Below, in pieces: positions 17,883 through 27,488 of a stretch of 60,050 bases of DNA. A program made the position numbers and the translations under genes. The notes under the pieces were generated by a model. The model did no database searches. It was not told the DNA's origin and saw only the letters and a list, made by a program, of their open reading frames with translations. Numbering within the stretch: the stretch's first letter is position 1; the number at the start of each line of letters is the position of its first letter. Source of the stretch: Clostridiales bacterium (GTDB taxonomy: Bacteria > Bacillota > Clostridia > Lachnospirales > Lachnospiraceae); the NCBI GenBank assembly GCA_012520655.1, contig JAAYNW010000011.1, positions 1 to 60,050 on the forward strand, given 5' to 3'.

Positions 17883-18234
17883 GGTATGATAGTACCTTTC
17901 TTAAATTTTTGCTGAAAAGAAATTCTTTTAGCATTAGTATTCTAAATTATGCGCGAAATTATATCAGTTATCGAATATAAAAATCAGATGTTCGATAAAT
18001 GCTGAACAGTACACTTTGTAGCAATGGAATACCTGGGGTAAATAATGGGAAAAAATGAATTCAAGTAATTGTAGCATGATAATATCATAACTTCAAGTTA
18101 TCATATCTATAAATAGATTATATTTTTCAAAATAGTATATTCATGGTAAAATCATGATAATAGTTCTTAGTCATAGAGGTAAACAGGAATGACAAGAATA
18201 GTCGGTTCATATTTTTGTTAGGAGGAATAAGGCA
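17883..18234. promoter_or_regulatory. Divergent lysR-leuC intergenic region with dyad symmetries
   Basis: No gene. It holds TTATCGAA (17968-17975) repeated inverted as TTCGATAA (17991-17998) across a 15-base spacer; ATAACTT-C-AAGTTAT (18087-18101); and ATCTAT-AA-ATAGAT (18105-18118). The second fits the LysR T-N11-A type dyad. No T-box antiterminator motif and no leader peptide rich in leucine codons is visible. The leuC ribosome site AGGAGG lies at the right end. Confidence 0.55.
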
Positions 18235-19497
18235 ATGGGAATGACGATGACGCAGAAGATTCTGGCGGCACATGCGGGACTTGATAAAGTGGAAGCGGGA
18301 CAGCTGATAGAGGCTGATTTGGATTTGGTGCTTGGCAATGACATTACAAGTCCGGTGGCAATTAAAGAAATGGAGAAAATGAAAGTAAACGGTGTTTTTG
18401 ATAAGGAAAAAATTGCGCTCGTGCCGGATCATTTTGTGCCCAATAAGGATATTAGATCGGCAGAACATTGTAAATGTGTGCGTGAATTCGCATACCGCAA
18501 TGAAATTACCAATTATTTTGAAGTCGGCGAGATGGGCATTGAGCATGCGCTTTTGCCGGAGAAAGGTCTTACCGTTGCGGGAGATGTAATTATAGGTGCG
18601 GACTCCCATACGTGTACTTACGGTGCTCTCGGTGCATTTTCTACAGGCGTGGGAAGCACGGATATGGCTGCCGGTATGGCGACCGGAAAAGCATGGTTTA
18701 AAGTGCCGGGGGCAATTAAATTCAATATCGTCGGAAAACTTCCCCGGTGGGTAAGCGGCAAAGACGTTATCTTACATATCATCGGAATGATAGGAGTGGA
18801 CGGCGCCCTCTATAAATCCATGGAATTTACGGGAGAAGGAATTAAGAGCCTTTCAATGGATGACAGATTTACCATTGCCAATATGGCAATTGAAGCGGGT
18901 GGCAAGAACGGAATATTCCCGGTAGATGATTTGGCAGTTGAGTACATAAAAGAACATTCAAAGAAGCCTTATACCGTTTATGAAGCGGATACAGATGCGG
19001 TTTATGATGAAGAATATACCATTGATTTGAGTACGCTCAGACCCACCATCGCATTTCCTCATCTTCCGGAAAATACAAAGACTATAGATGATATTACTGA
19101 AGATATTAAGATTGACCAGGTAGTCATCGGTTCATGCACGAACGGACGCCTGGATGACTTGCGGATAGCTGCTGAGGTATTTAAGGGAAGACATGTAAAA
19201 AAAGGAATACGATGCATTATTATTCCAGCAACTCAGGCAATTTATATGCAGGCGATGGAAGAAGGTCTGTTGAAAACGTTTATCGAAGCAGGCGCAGTTG
19301 TCAGCACACCTACCTGTGGACCTTGTCTTGGTGGTTATATGGGAATTCTGGCGGAAGGTGAGCGATGTGTTTCCACTACAAACCGCAATTTCGTAGGGCG
19401 TATGGGACATGTGAAGTCAGAAATCTATCTGGCGAGTCCTGCGGTAGCCGCAGCAAGTGCGATAAAAGGAAAGATTTCCTGCCCATGCAGGTTGTAA
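18235..19497 (+). CDS. leuC: 3-isopropylmalate dehydratase large subunit
   Basis: 420 residues. Aconitase-family [4Fe-4S] enzyme, isomerising 2-isopropylmalate to 3-isopropylmalate in leucine synthesis. Cluster cysteines are in GSCTNGR and in [10 protein letters not shown]; the [12 protein letters not shown] block is also conserved. Length of about 420 marks the LeuC2/HacA-like subtype with separate small subunit. ATG 18235 follows AGGAGGAATAAGGCA. leuD follows with 56 bases between. Confidence 0.95.
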   Translation: MGMTMTQKILAAHAGLDKVEAGQLIEADLDLVLGNDITSPVAIKEMEKMKVNGVFDKEKIALVPDHFVPNKDIRSAEHCKCVREFAYRNEITNYFEVGEMGIEHALLPEKGLTVAGDVIIGADSHTCTYGALGAFSTGVGSTDMAAGMATGKAWFKVPGAIKFNIVGKLPRWVSGKDVILHIIGMIGVDGALYKSMEFTGEGIKSLSMDDRFTIANMAIEAGGKNGIFPVDDLAVEYIKEHSKKPYTVYEADTDAVYDEEYTIDLSTLRPTIAFPHLPENTKTIDDITEDIKIDQVVIGSCTNGRLDDLRIAAEVFKGRHVKKGIRCIIIPATQAIYMQAMEEGLLKTFIEAGAVVSTPTCGPCLGGYMGILAEGERCVSTTNRNFVGRMGHVKSEIYLASPAVAAASAIKGKISCPCRL

Positions 19498-19553
19498 GAA
19501 TGCTGTGCAGGCAGAAGAATAAGAAGCTGACAAAAGGCAGAATGGAGGAATAT

Positions 19554-20042
19554 ATGAAATCAGCAAAAGGAACAGTTTTTAAATATGGGGATAACGTGGA
19601 TACAGATGTAATTATTCCTGCAAGATATCTGAACTCTTCCGATCCGGCAGAGCTTGCTACTCACTGTATGGAAGATATCGACAAAGATTTTGTATTAAAT
19701 GTAAAGAAAGGCGATATAATCGTAGCTGACAAAAACTTTGGCTGCGGTTCATCCAGGGAACACGCTCCGATTGCCATTAAAGCAGCCGGAATAAGCTGTG
19801 TAATCGCTGAGACTTTTGCAAGAATCTTTTACCGCAATTCGATTAATATCGGATTACCCATCATCGAATGCCCTGAGGCTTCCAAAGGAATCGAAGCAGG
19901 AGATGAAGTGGAGGTGGATTTTGATTCCGGCATCATTACCAATCTGACAAAAGGAACAGAATTTAAAGGCCAGGCTTTTCCTGAATTCATGCAGAAAATC
20001 ATAGATTCCGAAGGATTGATTAATTACATCAACAATAAATAA
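19554..20042 (+). CDS. leuD: 3-isopropylmalate dehydratase small subunit
   Basis: 162 residues from ATG 19554 (GGAGG at 19544-19548); the upstream extension of the frame overlaps leuC and is not used. Swivel domain of the aconitase family with [13 protein letters not shown] and [11 protein letters not shown], which closes over the active site of LeuC. The operon ends at the hairpin at 20057-20096; leuA and leuB are not in this window. Confidence 0.94.
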   Translation: MKSAKGTVFKYGDNVDTDVIIPARYLNSSDPAELATHCMEDIDKDFVLNVKKGDIIVADKNFGCGSSREHAPIAIKAAGISCVIAETFARIFYRNSINIGLPIIECPEASKGIEAGDEVEVDFDSGIITNLTKGTEFKGQAFPEFMQKIIDSEGLINYINNK

Positions 20043-20056
20043 GAATAAAAACAGAT

Positions 20057-20100
20057 AAAAGGTTTTCCGAGATGTGTTACATACGGAAAACCTTTTGTTC
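20057..20100. terminator. Hairpin terminator between leuD and the convergent phosphatase gene
   Basis: Perfect 13-bp stem AAAAGGTTTTCCG (20057-20069) / CGGAAAACCTTTT (20084-20096) with a 14-base loop. Flanked by T-rich sequence on both strands, so probably bidirectional. Confidence 0.85.
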
Positions 20101-20115
20101 AATCATACTCTGCGC

Positions 20116-20871
20116 CTATAGCTGGAAAGGTTCTGCAAAATATCCGGCCTGTGAAATGGGTTCTTTTCCATCGTGCAGATGTGATGTATCTCCCACTACC
20201 TGACTGCGGAAATATGCTTCACCGGGGATTCTTTCTTCTGTCACAAGGATGGTAACCGAAGTAGGGGCGAGGAAGAAGTTCTGCCACAATAAAGTGGGTG
20301 CAATTCCGAGCAAATGTGACATCATTACTAAAGCGACACCAAGATGACAGAAAATGACGATTGTGTCATCACTATAAGATTTTGTTATCACTGACATATC
20401 GGTATCCGATACATTTACAACATCGGTGCGGTACAGCAAGCCGTCCCTTATGTAACCGTACTTCGCAAGAATGCCGTCAATACCGTCAGAAACTTCATCG
20501 AAAGCTGGCTTTATCTGAGAATTGCTTTGAAGAACAGGTGCCTCATGCCAATGATCCTTATCGTAGAATAAAGGCTCCTTCGTCCAATAAGAAGGCATAA
20601 AATCCCAAGGCACACCATACCTTCCTGTAACAGGATCGGTAATCGGATAATAGAATTCCTTCATCCAGTCGAAGGTAGTCGCGCTGCGGTTCATTTTCTT
20701 TAAACTGCAGGAAGCAGTAGCCTGGGCTCGTCCCAGGGGAGAACAGTAAAAATCTTTTACATCCCATTTGCTTACTCTTTCCGCAAGGAGATGTGCCTCG
20801 CGCCATCCTTTTTCTGTTAAGGTGTCATTGCTATAATCCGGATCTCCATGTCTGATAAAAATGATTTTCAT
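20116..20871 (-). CDS. Histidine phosphatase (phosphoglycerate mutase-like) family protein
   Basis: 251 residues. The N-terminal catalytic motif IRHGDPDY (His at residue 8) and the second conserved histidine in IFCHLGVAL mark the histidine phosphatase fold. A middle insertion (about residues 70-125, Trp- and Tyr-rich) makes it longer than typical 200-residue members. Substrate unknown; small phosphorylated metabolites are usual. ATG follows AGGAGAGATT on the minus strand. Stands alone. Confidence 0.85.
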   Translation of the reverse strand: MKIIFIRHGDPDYSNDTLTEKGWREAHLLAERVSKWDVKDFYCSPLGRAQATASCSLKKMNRSATTFDWMKEFYYPITDPVTGRYGVPWDFMPSYWTKEPLFYDKDHWHEAPVLQSNSQIKPAFDEVSDGIDGILAKYGYIRDGLLYRTDVVNVSDTDMSVITKSYSDDTIVIFCHLGVALVMMSHLLGIAPTLLWQNFFLAPTSVTILVTEERIPGEAYFRSQVVGDTSHLHDGKEPISQAGYFAEPFQL

Positions 20872-21015
20872 AATCTCTCCTCAATTCTTTTCGTACACTA
20901 TTTTCTTATGTATTTCAGGTGGGTTTGGTTTCTTCCCATATGTTTCATTATATGTTAAAATATTAGATGTGTAAACATGGGGATATGGAATAGAAAAGGA
21001 GAAGGGCGATTATAA

Positions 21016-21888
21016 ATGAATGCAGAACAGTTTTTGGGACATTTGGATGAGTTGTTTCAGAAAAATGAATTAGACAAAGTGGAGCCCTATTTATTAGAGA
21101 AATTGAACAATGCGAAGGAGGAAGAAGATTATCCGGCTTATATTGTGATCGGAAATGAAATAATCGGTTTTTACCGCAGCACTTCAATGTTTAAGAAGGC
21201 TTTTGACATTGCGGAGGATGTTCTTCTGTTAATGGAAGAATTGCAGCTCGAGACGAGTGAGCATTTCGCAACTACGCTTCTCAATACGGCTACTGCATAC
21301 CGTGCGGCAGGCGAACTTGAAACGGCGTATAAATATTATTTACAAGCGATGCAGATATACGAGAGCTTACTGCCAAATGACGATTATAGATTTGCGGGAC
21401 TTTATAATAATATGAGTATTCTGCTGGAGCAGATGGATGAGAACCAAAAGGCGTTGGAACTTTGTGATAAAGCCTTATTCATCATAAGGAAATTAGAAAA
21501 CAGTGAGTCGGAACAGGCAACGACGTTAACAAATCTTGCCTTGTTGTATTTTAAAACGGATAGGACGAAGGAAGCCGCGGACGCTTTGGAAGAGGCCCTT
21601 GGGCTTTTTGAGGAGGCAGGCAGCGGAGAAAATACGGATGCCCATTACAGTGCGGCTCTTGCGGGAGTAGGAGAAGCTTACTATCGTATGGGAGATTACG
21701 CAAACGCTTTGCTCTCCTATGAAAAATCGTTGCGCGAAGTAAAAAAGCATTTTGGAGAGAATCAAAGCTATGGTGTATTGTGTGAAAATTGTGCCGCAGT
21801 CTGTGAATGCTTAAAGGACAAAGAAAAAGCCGAATATTACAGAAAAAAGGCAGAGGAAATTTATAAAAATATCAGCTTATCCAAATAA
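21016..21888 (+). CDS. Tetratricopeptide repeat protein
   Basis: 290 residues, almost wholly helical, with about five TPR units (for example LLNTATAYRAAGELETAYKY, LNNMSILLEQ-type and LAGVGEAYYRMGDYANAL). No signal peptide, so cytosolic. The next gene (DUF4037) starts 47 bases downstream and is probably cotranscribed. TPR proteins are scaffolds; its partner could be the DUF4037 protein, which is inferred from adjacency only. Confidence 0.85.
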   Translation: MNAEQFLGHLDELFQKNELDKVEPYLLEKLNNAKEEEDYPAYIVIGNEIIGFYRSTSMFKKAFDIAEDVLLLMEELQLETSEHFATTLLNTATAYRAAGELETAYKYYLQAMQIYESLLPNDDYRFAGLYNNMSILLEQMDENQKALELCDKALFIIRKLENSESEQATTLTNLALLYFKTDRTKEAADALEEALGLFEEAGSGENTDAHYSAALAGVGEAYYRMGDYANALLSYEKSLREVKKHFGENQSYGVLCENCAAVCECLKDKEKAEYYRKKAEEIYKNISLSK

Positions 21889-21935
21889 CAACAGAAGTAC
21901 AAAAAAGAAGTGTAGCAGATTGGAATGGAAACGAA

Positions 21936-22916
21936 ATGAAAGGTTTGGAATTATCTGAGAAATATTACTGCGCATACGGTAAGAAAATGTTAGAAGAAAA
22001 GTTTCCGAATATTGCAGAGCGGGCAGCCATCGGTCTGGTGGGGCAAGGTTCGGAATGTCTAGGATATGACGACGATATATCAAAGGATCACGACTATGGC
22101 CCTGCTTTCTGCATCTGGCTGACCGAAGAGGATTATAAGGAATATGGCCGGGACTTATCACGGGAATATGAACGACTTCCCGCAGATTTCGAAGGTATAT
22201 CAGGCAGAAAGATAAGTATGCATGGTGGAGATAGAATAGGCGTACATTCCATCTCCGGTTTTTATTATAGACTCATCGGATGCGAAGCGGCGCCGGAGAG
22301 CAATAGGGAATGGCTCAGAATACCCGAATCAGCACTCTGCATGGCGGTAAACGGCAAAGTGTTTGCCGATCCGCTGGGAAAATTCAGCGAAATAAGAAAA
22401 AAGCTGCTCGAGTTTTATCCGGAGGATGTAAGAATTAAGAAAATAGCCGCGCGGGCAGCCACGATGGCACAGGCCGGCCAGTATAATTATGCCAGAGCGA
22501 TGAAACGGGGCGAGTATGTAGCTGCACAGCTTGCCTTGTCGGAATTTGTAAAGAGTACGATTTCTATTGTGTACTTGTTGAATAAAAAATATACTCCCTT
22601 TTATAAGTGGATGCATCATGGGATGAAAGAGCTCCCTGTTTTATCGGAAATAGGAGATATACTGAATCTGCTTGTCGAAACGGAGAATCAGGCAAAAGCT
22701 TGGAAAAACGCGAAAGCGGAGGATTATTTATATACGCTGAATACGGAAGACCGAAGAGTGATTATCATAGAAGCAATATGTAATCTTGTGCTTCAGGAGC
22801 TCGTCTCACAGGGACTGACTGAAGGTGAAGACAATTTTCTTGAAAATCATACGACCCGGATAATGGAAAGAATAAAAGATCCATCCATCCGTTCCTTGCA
22901 GATTATGGAAGGATGA
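21936..22916 (+). CDS. DUF4037 protein with nucleotidyltransferase-like N-terminus
   Basis: 326 residues. Around residues 32-55 the block GLVGQGSECLGYDDDISKDH matches the N-terminal motif of DUF4037 proteins, which resembles a nucleotidyltransferase GS...DxD active site. The C-terminal half is helical (QAGQYNYARAMKRGEY, NKKYTPFYKW). Function not known. It follows the TPR gene, and its end overlaps the start of the SOS-type promoter for ruvA (22919). Confidence 0.78.
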   Translation: MKGLELSEKYYCAYGKKMLEEKFPNIAERAAIGLVGQGSECLGYDDDISKDHDYGPAFCIWLTEEDYKEYGRDLSREYERLPADFEGISGRKISMHGGDRIGVHSISGFYYRLIGCEAAPESNREWLRIPESALCMAVNGKVFADPLGKFSEIRKKLLEFYPEDVRIKKIAARAATMAQAGQYNYARAMKRGEYVAAQLALSEFVKSTISIVYLLNKKYTPFYKWMHHGMKELPVLSEIGDILNLLVETENQAKAWKNAKAEDYLYTLNTEDRRVIIIEAICNLVLQELVSQGLTEGEDNFLENHTTRIMERIKDPSIRSLQIMEG

Positions 22917-22918
22917 TA

Positions 22919-22947
22919 TTGCAAACATATGTTCGCTGTGCTATAAT
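22919..22947 (+). promoter_or_regulatory. ruvA promoter
   Basis: TTGCAA (22919-22924), 17-bp spacer, TATAAT (22942-22947). The spacer and the end of the -35 box contain a LexA-type dyad (listed separately). Confidence 0.8.
22922..22935. promoter_or_regulatory. lexA box: Putative LexA (DinR) SOS box in the ruvA promoter
   Basis: CAAACATATGTTCG differs at one position from the Gram-positive SOS consensus dyad CGAACATATGTTCG. It lies between the -35 and -10 boxes, where repressor binding would block polymerase. ruvAB is a known SOS target in Firmicutes. Confidence 0.78.
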
Positions 22948-22977
22948 TAAGAGAAATCGAGGGCTGGAGAAACGTAT

Positions 22978-23592
22978 ATGATAGCATATTTAAAAGGTGA
23001 AATTGCAGATATTGCGGAAGATAATCTCATTTTAGAGGTAAATAATATCGGATATAATATTAAAATATCCTCAGGGACAGCAGGAATGCTGCCGAGAATC
23101 GGTGAGGAAGTTAAGATATATACATACACTTACGTGAGAGAGGATGCATTTCTCCTGTATGGCTTTCTTACCAAGGATGATTTGGACATATTTAAGAAGC
23201 TAATCACCGTAAACGGAATCGGACCTAAGGGTGGTCTTGCAATTTTGTCCGTTATGAGTGCGGAAAGTTTGCGCTTTGCTATTATCTCCGGAGATGTGAA
23301 AGAAATATCTAAAGCTCCCGGAATCGGCAAGAAAACTGCCGAAAGAGTAATTCTCGACCTTAGGGATAAAGTCTCTATAGAAGATACTTTTAGAGATAAA
23401 AGTGATATGGGGGGCATTTTGGGAAATAACTCGAGTATCGGGGAGACAAGTGCCAGAAATGAAGCGATAGAAGCGCTTACAGCGCTGGGGTATTCATCTT
23501 CGGAAGCATTAAAAGCGGTAAAGCAGATTGCTATTTCGGAAGATATGGATACGGAAGATATTTTGAAGCAAGCACTGAAAAAGATGTATTGA
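22978..23592 (+). CDS. ruvA: Holliday junction branch migration protein RuvA
   Basis: 204 residues. Binds four-way junctions as a tetramer and loads RuvB. N-terminal OB domain (about 1-64), tandem helix-hairpin-helix motifs (NGIGPKGGLAIL and APGIGKKTAERVIL), then the C-terminal RuvB-binding domain (EAIEALTALGYSSSEA). Full length. ruvB starts 21 bases downstream. Confidence 0.95.
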   Translation: MIAYLKGEIADIAEDNLILEVNNIGYNIKISSGTAGMLPRIGEEVKIYTYTYVREDAFLLYGFLTKDDLDIFKKLITVNGIGPKGGLAILSVMSAESLRFAIISGDVKEISKAPGIGKKTAERVILDLRDKVSIEDTFRDKSDMGGILGNNSSIGETSARNEAIEALTALGYSSSEALKAVKQIAISEDMDTEDILKQALKKMY

Positions 23593-23613
23593 AATTAGAA
23601 GGAAATCATATAG

Positions 23614-24612
23614 ATGGCAAGAAGAATGATAGAAACGAATCTGACGGAAGAAGATATAAAAATAGAGGGTTCTCTCAGGCCTCGGTGTCTTGACGGCTAT
23701 ATCGGACAGGCAAAGGTAAAAGAAAACCTAAAGGTATACATCGATGCAGCAAAGCTTAGAAATGATTCCCTTGACCATGTGCTGTTCTATGGGCCTCCGG
23801 GGCTTGGAAAAACGACTTTAGCGGGTATCATTGCTTCGGAAATGGGGGTCAATATGAAGGTTACCAGTGGACCTGCGATTGAGAAGCCCGGAGAAATGGC
23901 CGCAATACTGAATAATTTACAGCCCGGTGATTTGCTCTTTGTAGATGAGATTCATCGTTTAAACAGGCAGGTGGAGGAAGTGCTGTACCCCGCGATGGAA
24001 GACTATGCGATAGATATAATAATAGGAAAAGGTGCTGCTGCACGGTCTATCCGTCTGGAACTTCCCAAATTCACATTGGTTGGGGCAACGACACGGGCCG
24101 GATTATTGACAGCCCCATTAAGAGATCGCTTCGGAGTGATACACCGGTTGGAATTTTATTCGGTAGAAGAACTTAAGATTATCATTATGCACTCAGCCCG
24201 TATCCTAAATGTTGCTATAGAAGAACAGGGAGCGGAGGAACTGGCAAGAAGAAGCAGAGGGACACCACGGCTGGCAAACAGAATGCTAAAGCGCGTCAGA
24301 GATTTCGCCCAGATAAAGTACGACGGAGTTATAACGGGAGAAGTGGCGAGAACGGCACTGGACCTTATGGATGTGGATCGTAAGGGACTGGATTACATTG
24401 ACCGGAATATACTGTTTACCATAATCGATAAGTTTAAAGGGGGTCCTGTTGGACTGGATACTCTCGCGGCATCTATTGGAGAAGATGCTGGAACTTTGGA
24501 GGATGTATACGAACCGTATCTTTTAAAAAACGGATTTCTTAACCGTACGCCGAAGGGAAGAACGGCTACAGATTTAGCATATCATCATTTAGGGCTTGAA
24601 ATTCCTTCTTAA
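23614..24612 (+). CDS. ruvB: Holliday junction helicase RuvB
   Basis: 332 residues. AAA+ hexameric motor for branch migration. Walker A GPPGLGKT (60-67), Walker [11 protein letters not shown], sensor 1 GATTRAG, and the arginine-containing PLRDRFG block; the C-terminal winged helix ends with [15 protein letters not shown]. Full length and canonical. Part of the SOS-controlled ruvA-ruvB(-zapA) unit. Confidence 0.97.
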   Translation: MARRMIETNLTEEDIKIEGSLRPRCLDGYIGQAKVKENLKVYIDAAKLRNDSLDHVLFYGPPGLGKTTLAGIIASEMGVNMKVTSGPAIEKPGEMAAILNNLQPGDLLFVDEIHRLNRQVEEVLYPAMEDYAIDIIIGKGAAARSIRLELPKFTLVGATTRAGLLTAPLRDRFGVIHRLEFYSVEELKIIIMHSARILNVAIEEQGAEELARRSRGTPRLANRMLKRVRDFAQIKYDGVITGEVARTALDLMDVDRKGLDYIDRNILFTIIDKFKGGPVGLDTLAASIGEDAGTLEDVYEPYLLKNGFLNRTPKGRTATDLAYHHLGLEIPS

Positions 24613-24681
24613 TATCTATATAATGAATATTATGTAAATTATGAATATATCTGGGCATATTTTGTATTAAGGGGTGAGGAA

Positions 24682-25089
24682 ATGTCGGCGAAGACAGATA
24701 CGGAAGTTATCATTGGCGGTAAAGTATTTACTTTAAGCGGTTATGAAAGCGAAGAGTATTTACAAAGAGTAGCGTCTTATATTAATAATAAGATGACAGA
24801 ATACGGCAAAGTCGACAGTTTCAGGAGACAACCTCTGGATACGCAAAATGTTCTATTACAGCTTAATATTGCAGACGATTATTTTAAAGCCAAGAAGCAG
24901 ATAAGCCTATTGGAGGAAGATATTCAGAACAAGGAAAAAGAATTGTATGATTTGAAGCATGAATTGATTACCTCTCAGATTAAATTGGAAAACATGGAAA
25001 AGAATGTTAAAAGTCTGCAGGCGGAAATAAATGAGAATGCAAAGAAAATGATTCGTATGGAAATGGAACTGAAGGATTTGAAAAAGTAA
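24682..25089 (+). CDS. zapA: Cell division protein ZapA
   Basis: 135 residues. N-terminal ZapA globular domain (EVIIGGKVFTLSGYESEEYL) then a long coiled coil to the C-terminus rich in Lys, Glu and Leu. ZapA binds FtsZ and stabilises the Z ring. It starts 69 bases after ruvB with GGGGTGAGG and is followed by a terminator. Confidence 0.85.
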   Translation: MSAKTDTEVIIGGKVFTLSGYESEEYLQRVASYINNKMTEYGKVDSFRRQPLDTQNVLLQLNIADDYFKAKKQISLLEEDIQNKEKELYDLKHELITSQIKLENMEKNVKSLQAEINENAKKMIRMEMELKDLKK

Positions 25090-25112
25090 TATAAAGAGAA
25101 TCATGAGAGTGG

Positions 25113-25138
25113 GCTGTCTTAAGAAAAGACAGCTTTTT
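25113..25138 (+). terminator. Terminator after zapA
   Basis: 8-bp stem GCTGTCTT (25113-25120) / AAGACAGC (25126-25133), 5-base loop and T5 run. Confidence 0.85.
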
Positions 25139-25161
25139 CTAATAAAAGGTAAGAGTGAAAG

Positions 25162-27453
25162 ATGAAAAAAGTGGAACTTTTGGCGCCGGCAGGCAATTAT
25201 GAGTGCTTTCTGGGTGCGGTACATGCCGGAGCAGATGCTGTATACTTAGGCGGGAACAAGTTTGGAGCGAGGGCATATGCGGATAATTTTTCTGAGGAAG
25301 AGATAATAAAAGCTATAGAATATGCGCATGTACGTGGAAAAAAAGTATATTTAACGATAAATACACTTGTAAAGGAAGATGAGTTTTCGGAAATTTACGG
25401 ATATATGCAACCTTTGTACCGTGCGGGACTGGACGGAGCCATTATACAGGATATGGGAGTTTTTCGTGCGTTAGGAAGATGGTTTCCGGGCTTGGAACGC
25501 CATATAAGTACACAAATGACCGTAACGGGAGTTTATGGAGCCACTTATTTAAAAAATTTGGGGGCAGTACGTATTGTACCGGCAAGAGAGCTATCTATTG
25601 CTGAAATAAAGAATATAAAGAGCGAAGTGGATATTGAGATAGAGACTTTTGTTCACGGCGCCATTTGTTACTGTTATTCCGGACAATGTCTGTTTAGCAG
25701 CATAGTCGGAGGAAGGAGCGGAAACAGAGGAAGATGCGCACAGCCGTGTCGTTTGCCCTATGAGGTGGGAACCGAGAAGGGTGAAGATGCGATAATGCTC
25801 AAAAGGACAGGGAAAGAGGATAGGAAAAAGGAACAGTATCCGCTCAGTCTGAAGGATATGTGTACTATAGAGATGATTCCGGAATTGATTGAAGCGGGAA
25901 TCGATTCTTTTAAGATAGAAGGTAGAATGAAAAGTCCTGAGTATGTTGCGGGAGTGACGGCCTTATATAGAAAGTACATCGATAAATATTATGAGGATCG
26001 GACAGCGGCCTATTCCGTAGAGAAACGGGATATGGATGCACTTCGTTCTCTGTATATCCGAAGCGAAATCAGTGAAGGATATTATCATAAGCATAACGGA
26101 AGAGATATGATAACGCTGGACAATCCCAGTTACGGTGGAAGGGACGATGCGCTGTTATTAAAAATAAGAGACGAATATTTGCAGGGCGATTACCGGTTAC
26201 CTGCGAAGGCTGAAGCAAAGTTATATAAAAACAATCCGGCTTATCTTTCGGTTACCTGTAACGATATAACGGTTTCCATGGAAGGGAATACTGTGGAAGA
26301 AGCGTTGAAACAGCCTTTGAATGAGGAGAACGTGAAAAAACAGCTTTCCAAAAGCGGTAATACGGCCTTTATCTTCGAAAGTATGAAGATAAGTATGGAT
26401 GCGGGTATTTTTATTCCGGTAAAAGCACTGAATGACTTACGCCGTACGGCCTGTGAAGCGTTAGAAGAAAAAATAATAGAAAGTAATAATTTGGCCTATT
26501 CTGAAAGGAAAAAAGAAGTAGGACAAGGTATAGAAAACGGTATATTCGAGCAGGAAGAGACTCCGGAGACAATTATTAAAACTCACAATTTAAAAGGAAC
26601 GGACGGACTGCATGTGCTTGTGCAGAGCATGGAGCAGCTACGGGCGGCATTAAAACGGCACATACAGAGGATATATGTTTCTTCTGATTTGTTCGAAATG
26701 TCCGATACAATAGATACAATAGTGACACTCTTAAGCAATAAGGAAAAAGAAGTAAAAATATATCTTTCGATGCCTTATATCATAAGGGATTATGACAAGA
26801 TTTTTCTCGGCAGAATGGAGCGCCTGCTTGGTTGTGGGCTTTTTGAAGGAGTTCTGATCCGAAACCAAGAAGAACTGCAATGGCTGAAGGAAATTTCCTA
26901 TTCGAAGGACATTGTTATGGATATCAATATTTATTTTTGGAATAAGGAATCCTATGATGCCTATAAAAATGACTGTAGAGAAAGATATATACCGCTGGAA
27001 TTAAACTTCAAAGAAATAGCCTCACTTGTAAAAGCTGTAAAAAGTGGAACTTTATCACAGGTGGTCTACGGCAGGATACCGATGATGATAACGGCAAACT
27101 GCATATCCAAGACAATGGGATATTGCAGAAAAAAATCGGGAAATGGTAAAAATGTCGGAGAAATAAGCTTTTTAAAAGACAGATACCGAAAATTATTTCC
27201 GGTGTATTTGAATTGCAGACACTGCTATAATATTATTTATAATTCAGTACCTATGTCGCTGCATCACAGTATTTTGAAAATACAAAAATTAGGGATTTCG
27301 TCGTTTCGTTTGGATTTTACAACGGAAACGGGAAACGATGCCGACAAGATAATATTATTTTATGAGAAAATTATAAGCCAGGAGGCAAAAGGGGATGAAA
27401 AGCCTCCGTTTGCGGAATATACAAACGCACATTTAAATCGAGGGGTAGAATAA
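25162..27453 (+). CDS. U32 family protein (RlhA/TrhP-type RNA hydroxylation protein)
   Basis: 763 residues. The U32 signature is complete: TFVHGAICYCYSGQC followed by CAQPCRLPYEV, whose cysteines bind a cluster in studied homologues, and later YPLSLKDMCTIEMIPELIEAG and SFKIEGRMKSPEYVA. A DUF3656-like middle domain (about 330-450) and a second, divergent C-terminal barrel-like part ending with YLNCRHCYNIIYN make it the long form. Named a peptidase historically, but E. coli members RlhA and TrhP hydroxylate 23S rRNA cytidine and tRNA uridine; RNA hydroxylation is the more likely job. It precedes the SEDS/PBP pair by 35 bases and may share its transcript. Confidence 0.85.
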   Translation: MKKVELLAPAGNYECFLGAVHAGADAVYLGGNKFGARAYADNFSEEEIIKAIEYAHVRGKKVYLTINTLVKEDEFSEIYGYMQPLYRAGLDGAIIQDMGVFRALGRWFPGLERHISTQMTVTGVYGATYLKNLGAVRIVPARELSIAEIKNIKSEVDIEIETFVHGAICYCYSGQCLFSSIVGGRSGNRGRCAQPCRLPYEVGTEKGEDAIMLKRTGKEDRKKEQYPLSLKDMCTIEMIPELIEAGIDSFKIEGRMKSPEYVAGVTALYRKYIDKYYEDRTAAYSVEKRDMDALRSLYIRSEISEGYYHKHNGRDMITLDNPSYGGRDDALLLKIRDEYLQGDYRLPAKAEAKLYKNNPAYLSVTCNDITVSMEGNTVEEALKQPLNEENVKKQLSKSGNTAFIFESMKISMDAGIFIPVKALNDLRRTACEALEEKIIESNNLAYSERKKEVGQGIENGIFEQEETPETIIKTHNLKGTDGLHVLVQSMEQLRAALKRHIQRIYVSSDLFEMSDTIDTIVTLLSNKEKEVKIYLSMPYIIRDYDKIFLGRMERLLGCGLFEGVLIRNQEELQWLKEISYSKDIVMDINIYFWNKESYDAYKNDCRERYIPLELNFKEIASLVKAVKSGTLSQVVYGRIPMMITANCISKTMGYCRKKSGNGKNVGEISFLKDRYRKLFPVYLNCRHCYNIIYNSVPMSLHHSILKIQKLGISSFRLDFTTETGNDADKIILFYEKIISQEAKGDEKPPFAEYTNAHLNRGVE

Positions 27454-27488
27454 AATTACGTTTTTTGCAGAAAACGTGCGGGTGAACT

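Noticed and set aside
17896..17935. CodY-like AATTTTCWGAAAATT site near the LysR start
   Set aside because: TTTTTGCTGAAAAGAAATT is A/T-rich but mismatches the consensus at too many positions.
17883..18234. T-box riboswitch before leuC
   Set aside because: No conserved T-box sequence and no terminator before the gene; the dyads fit a LysR arrangement better.
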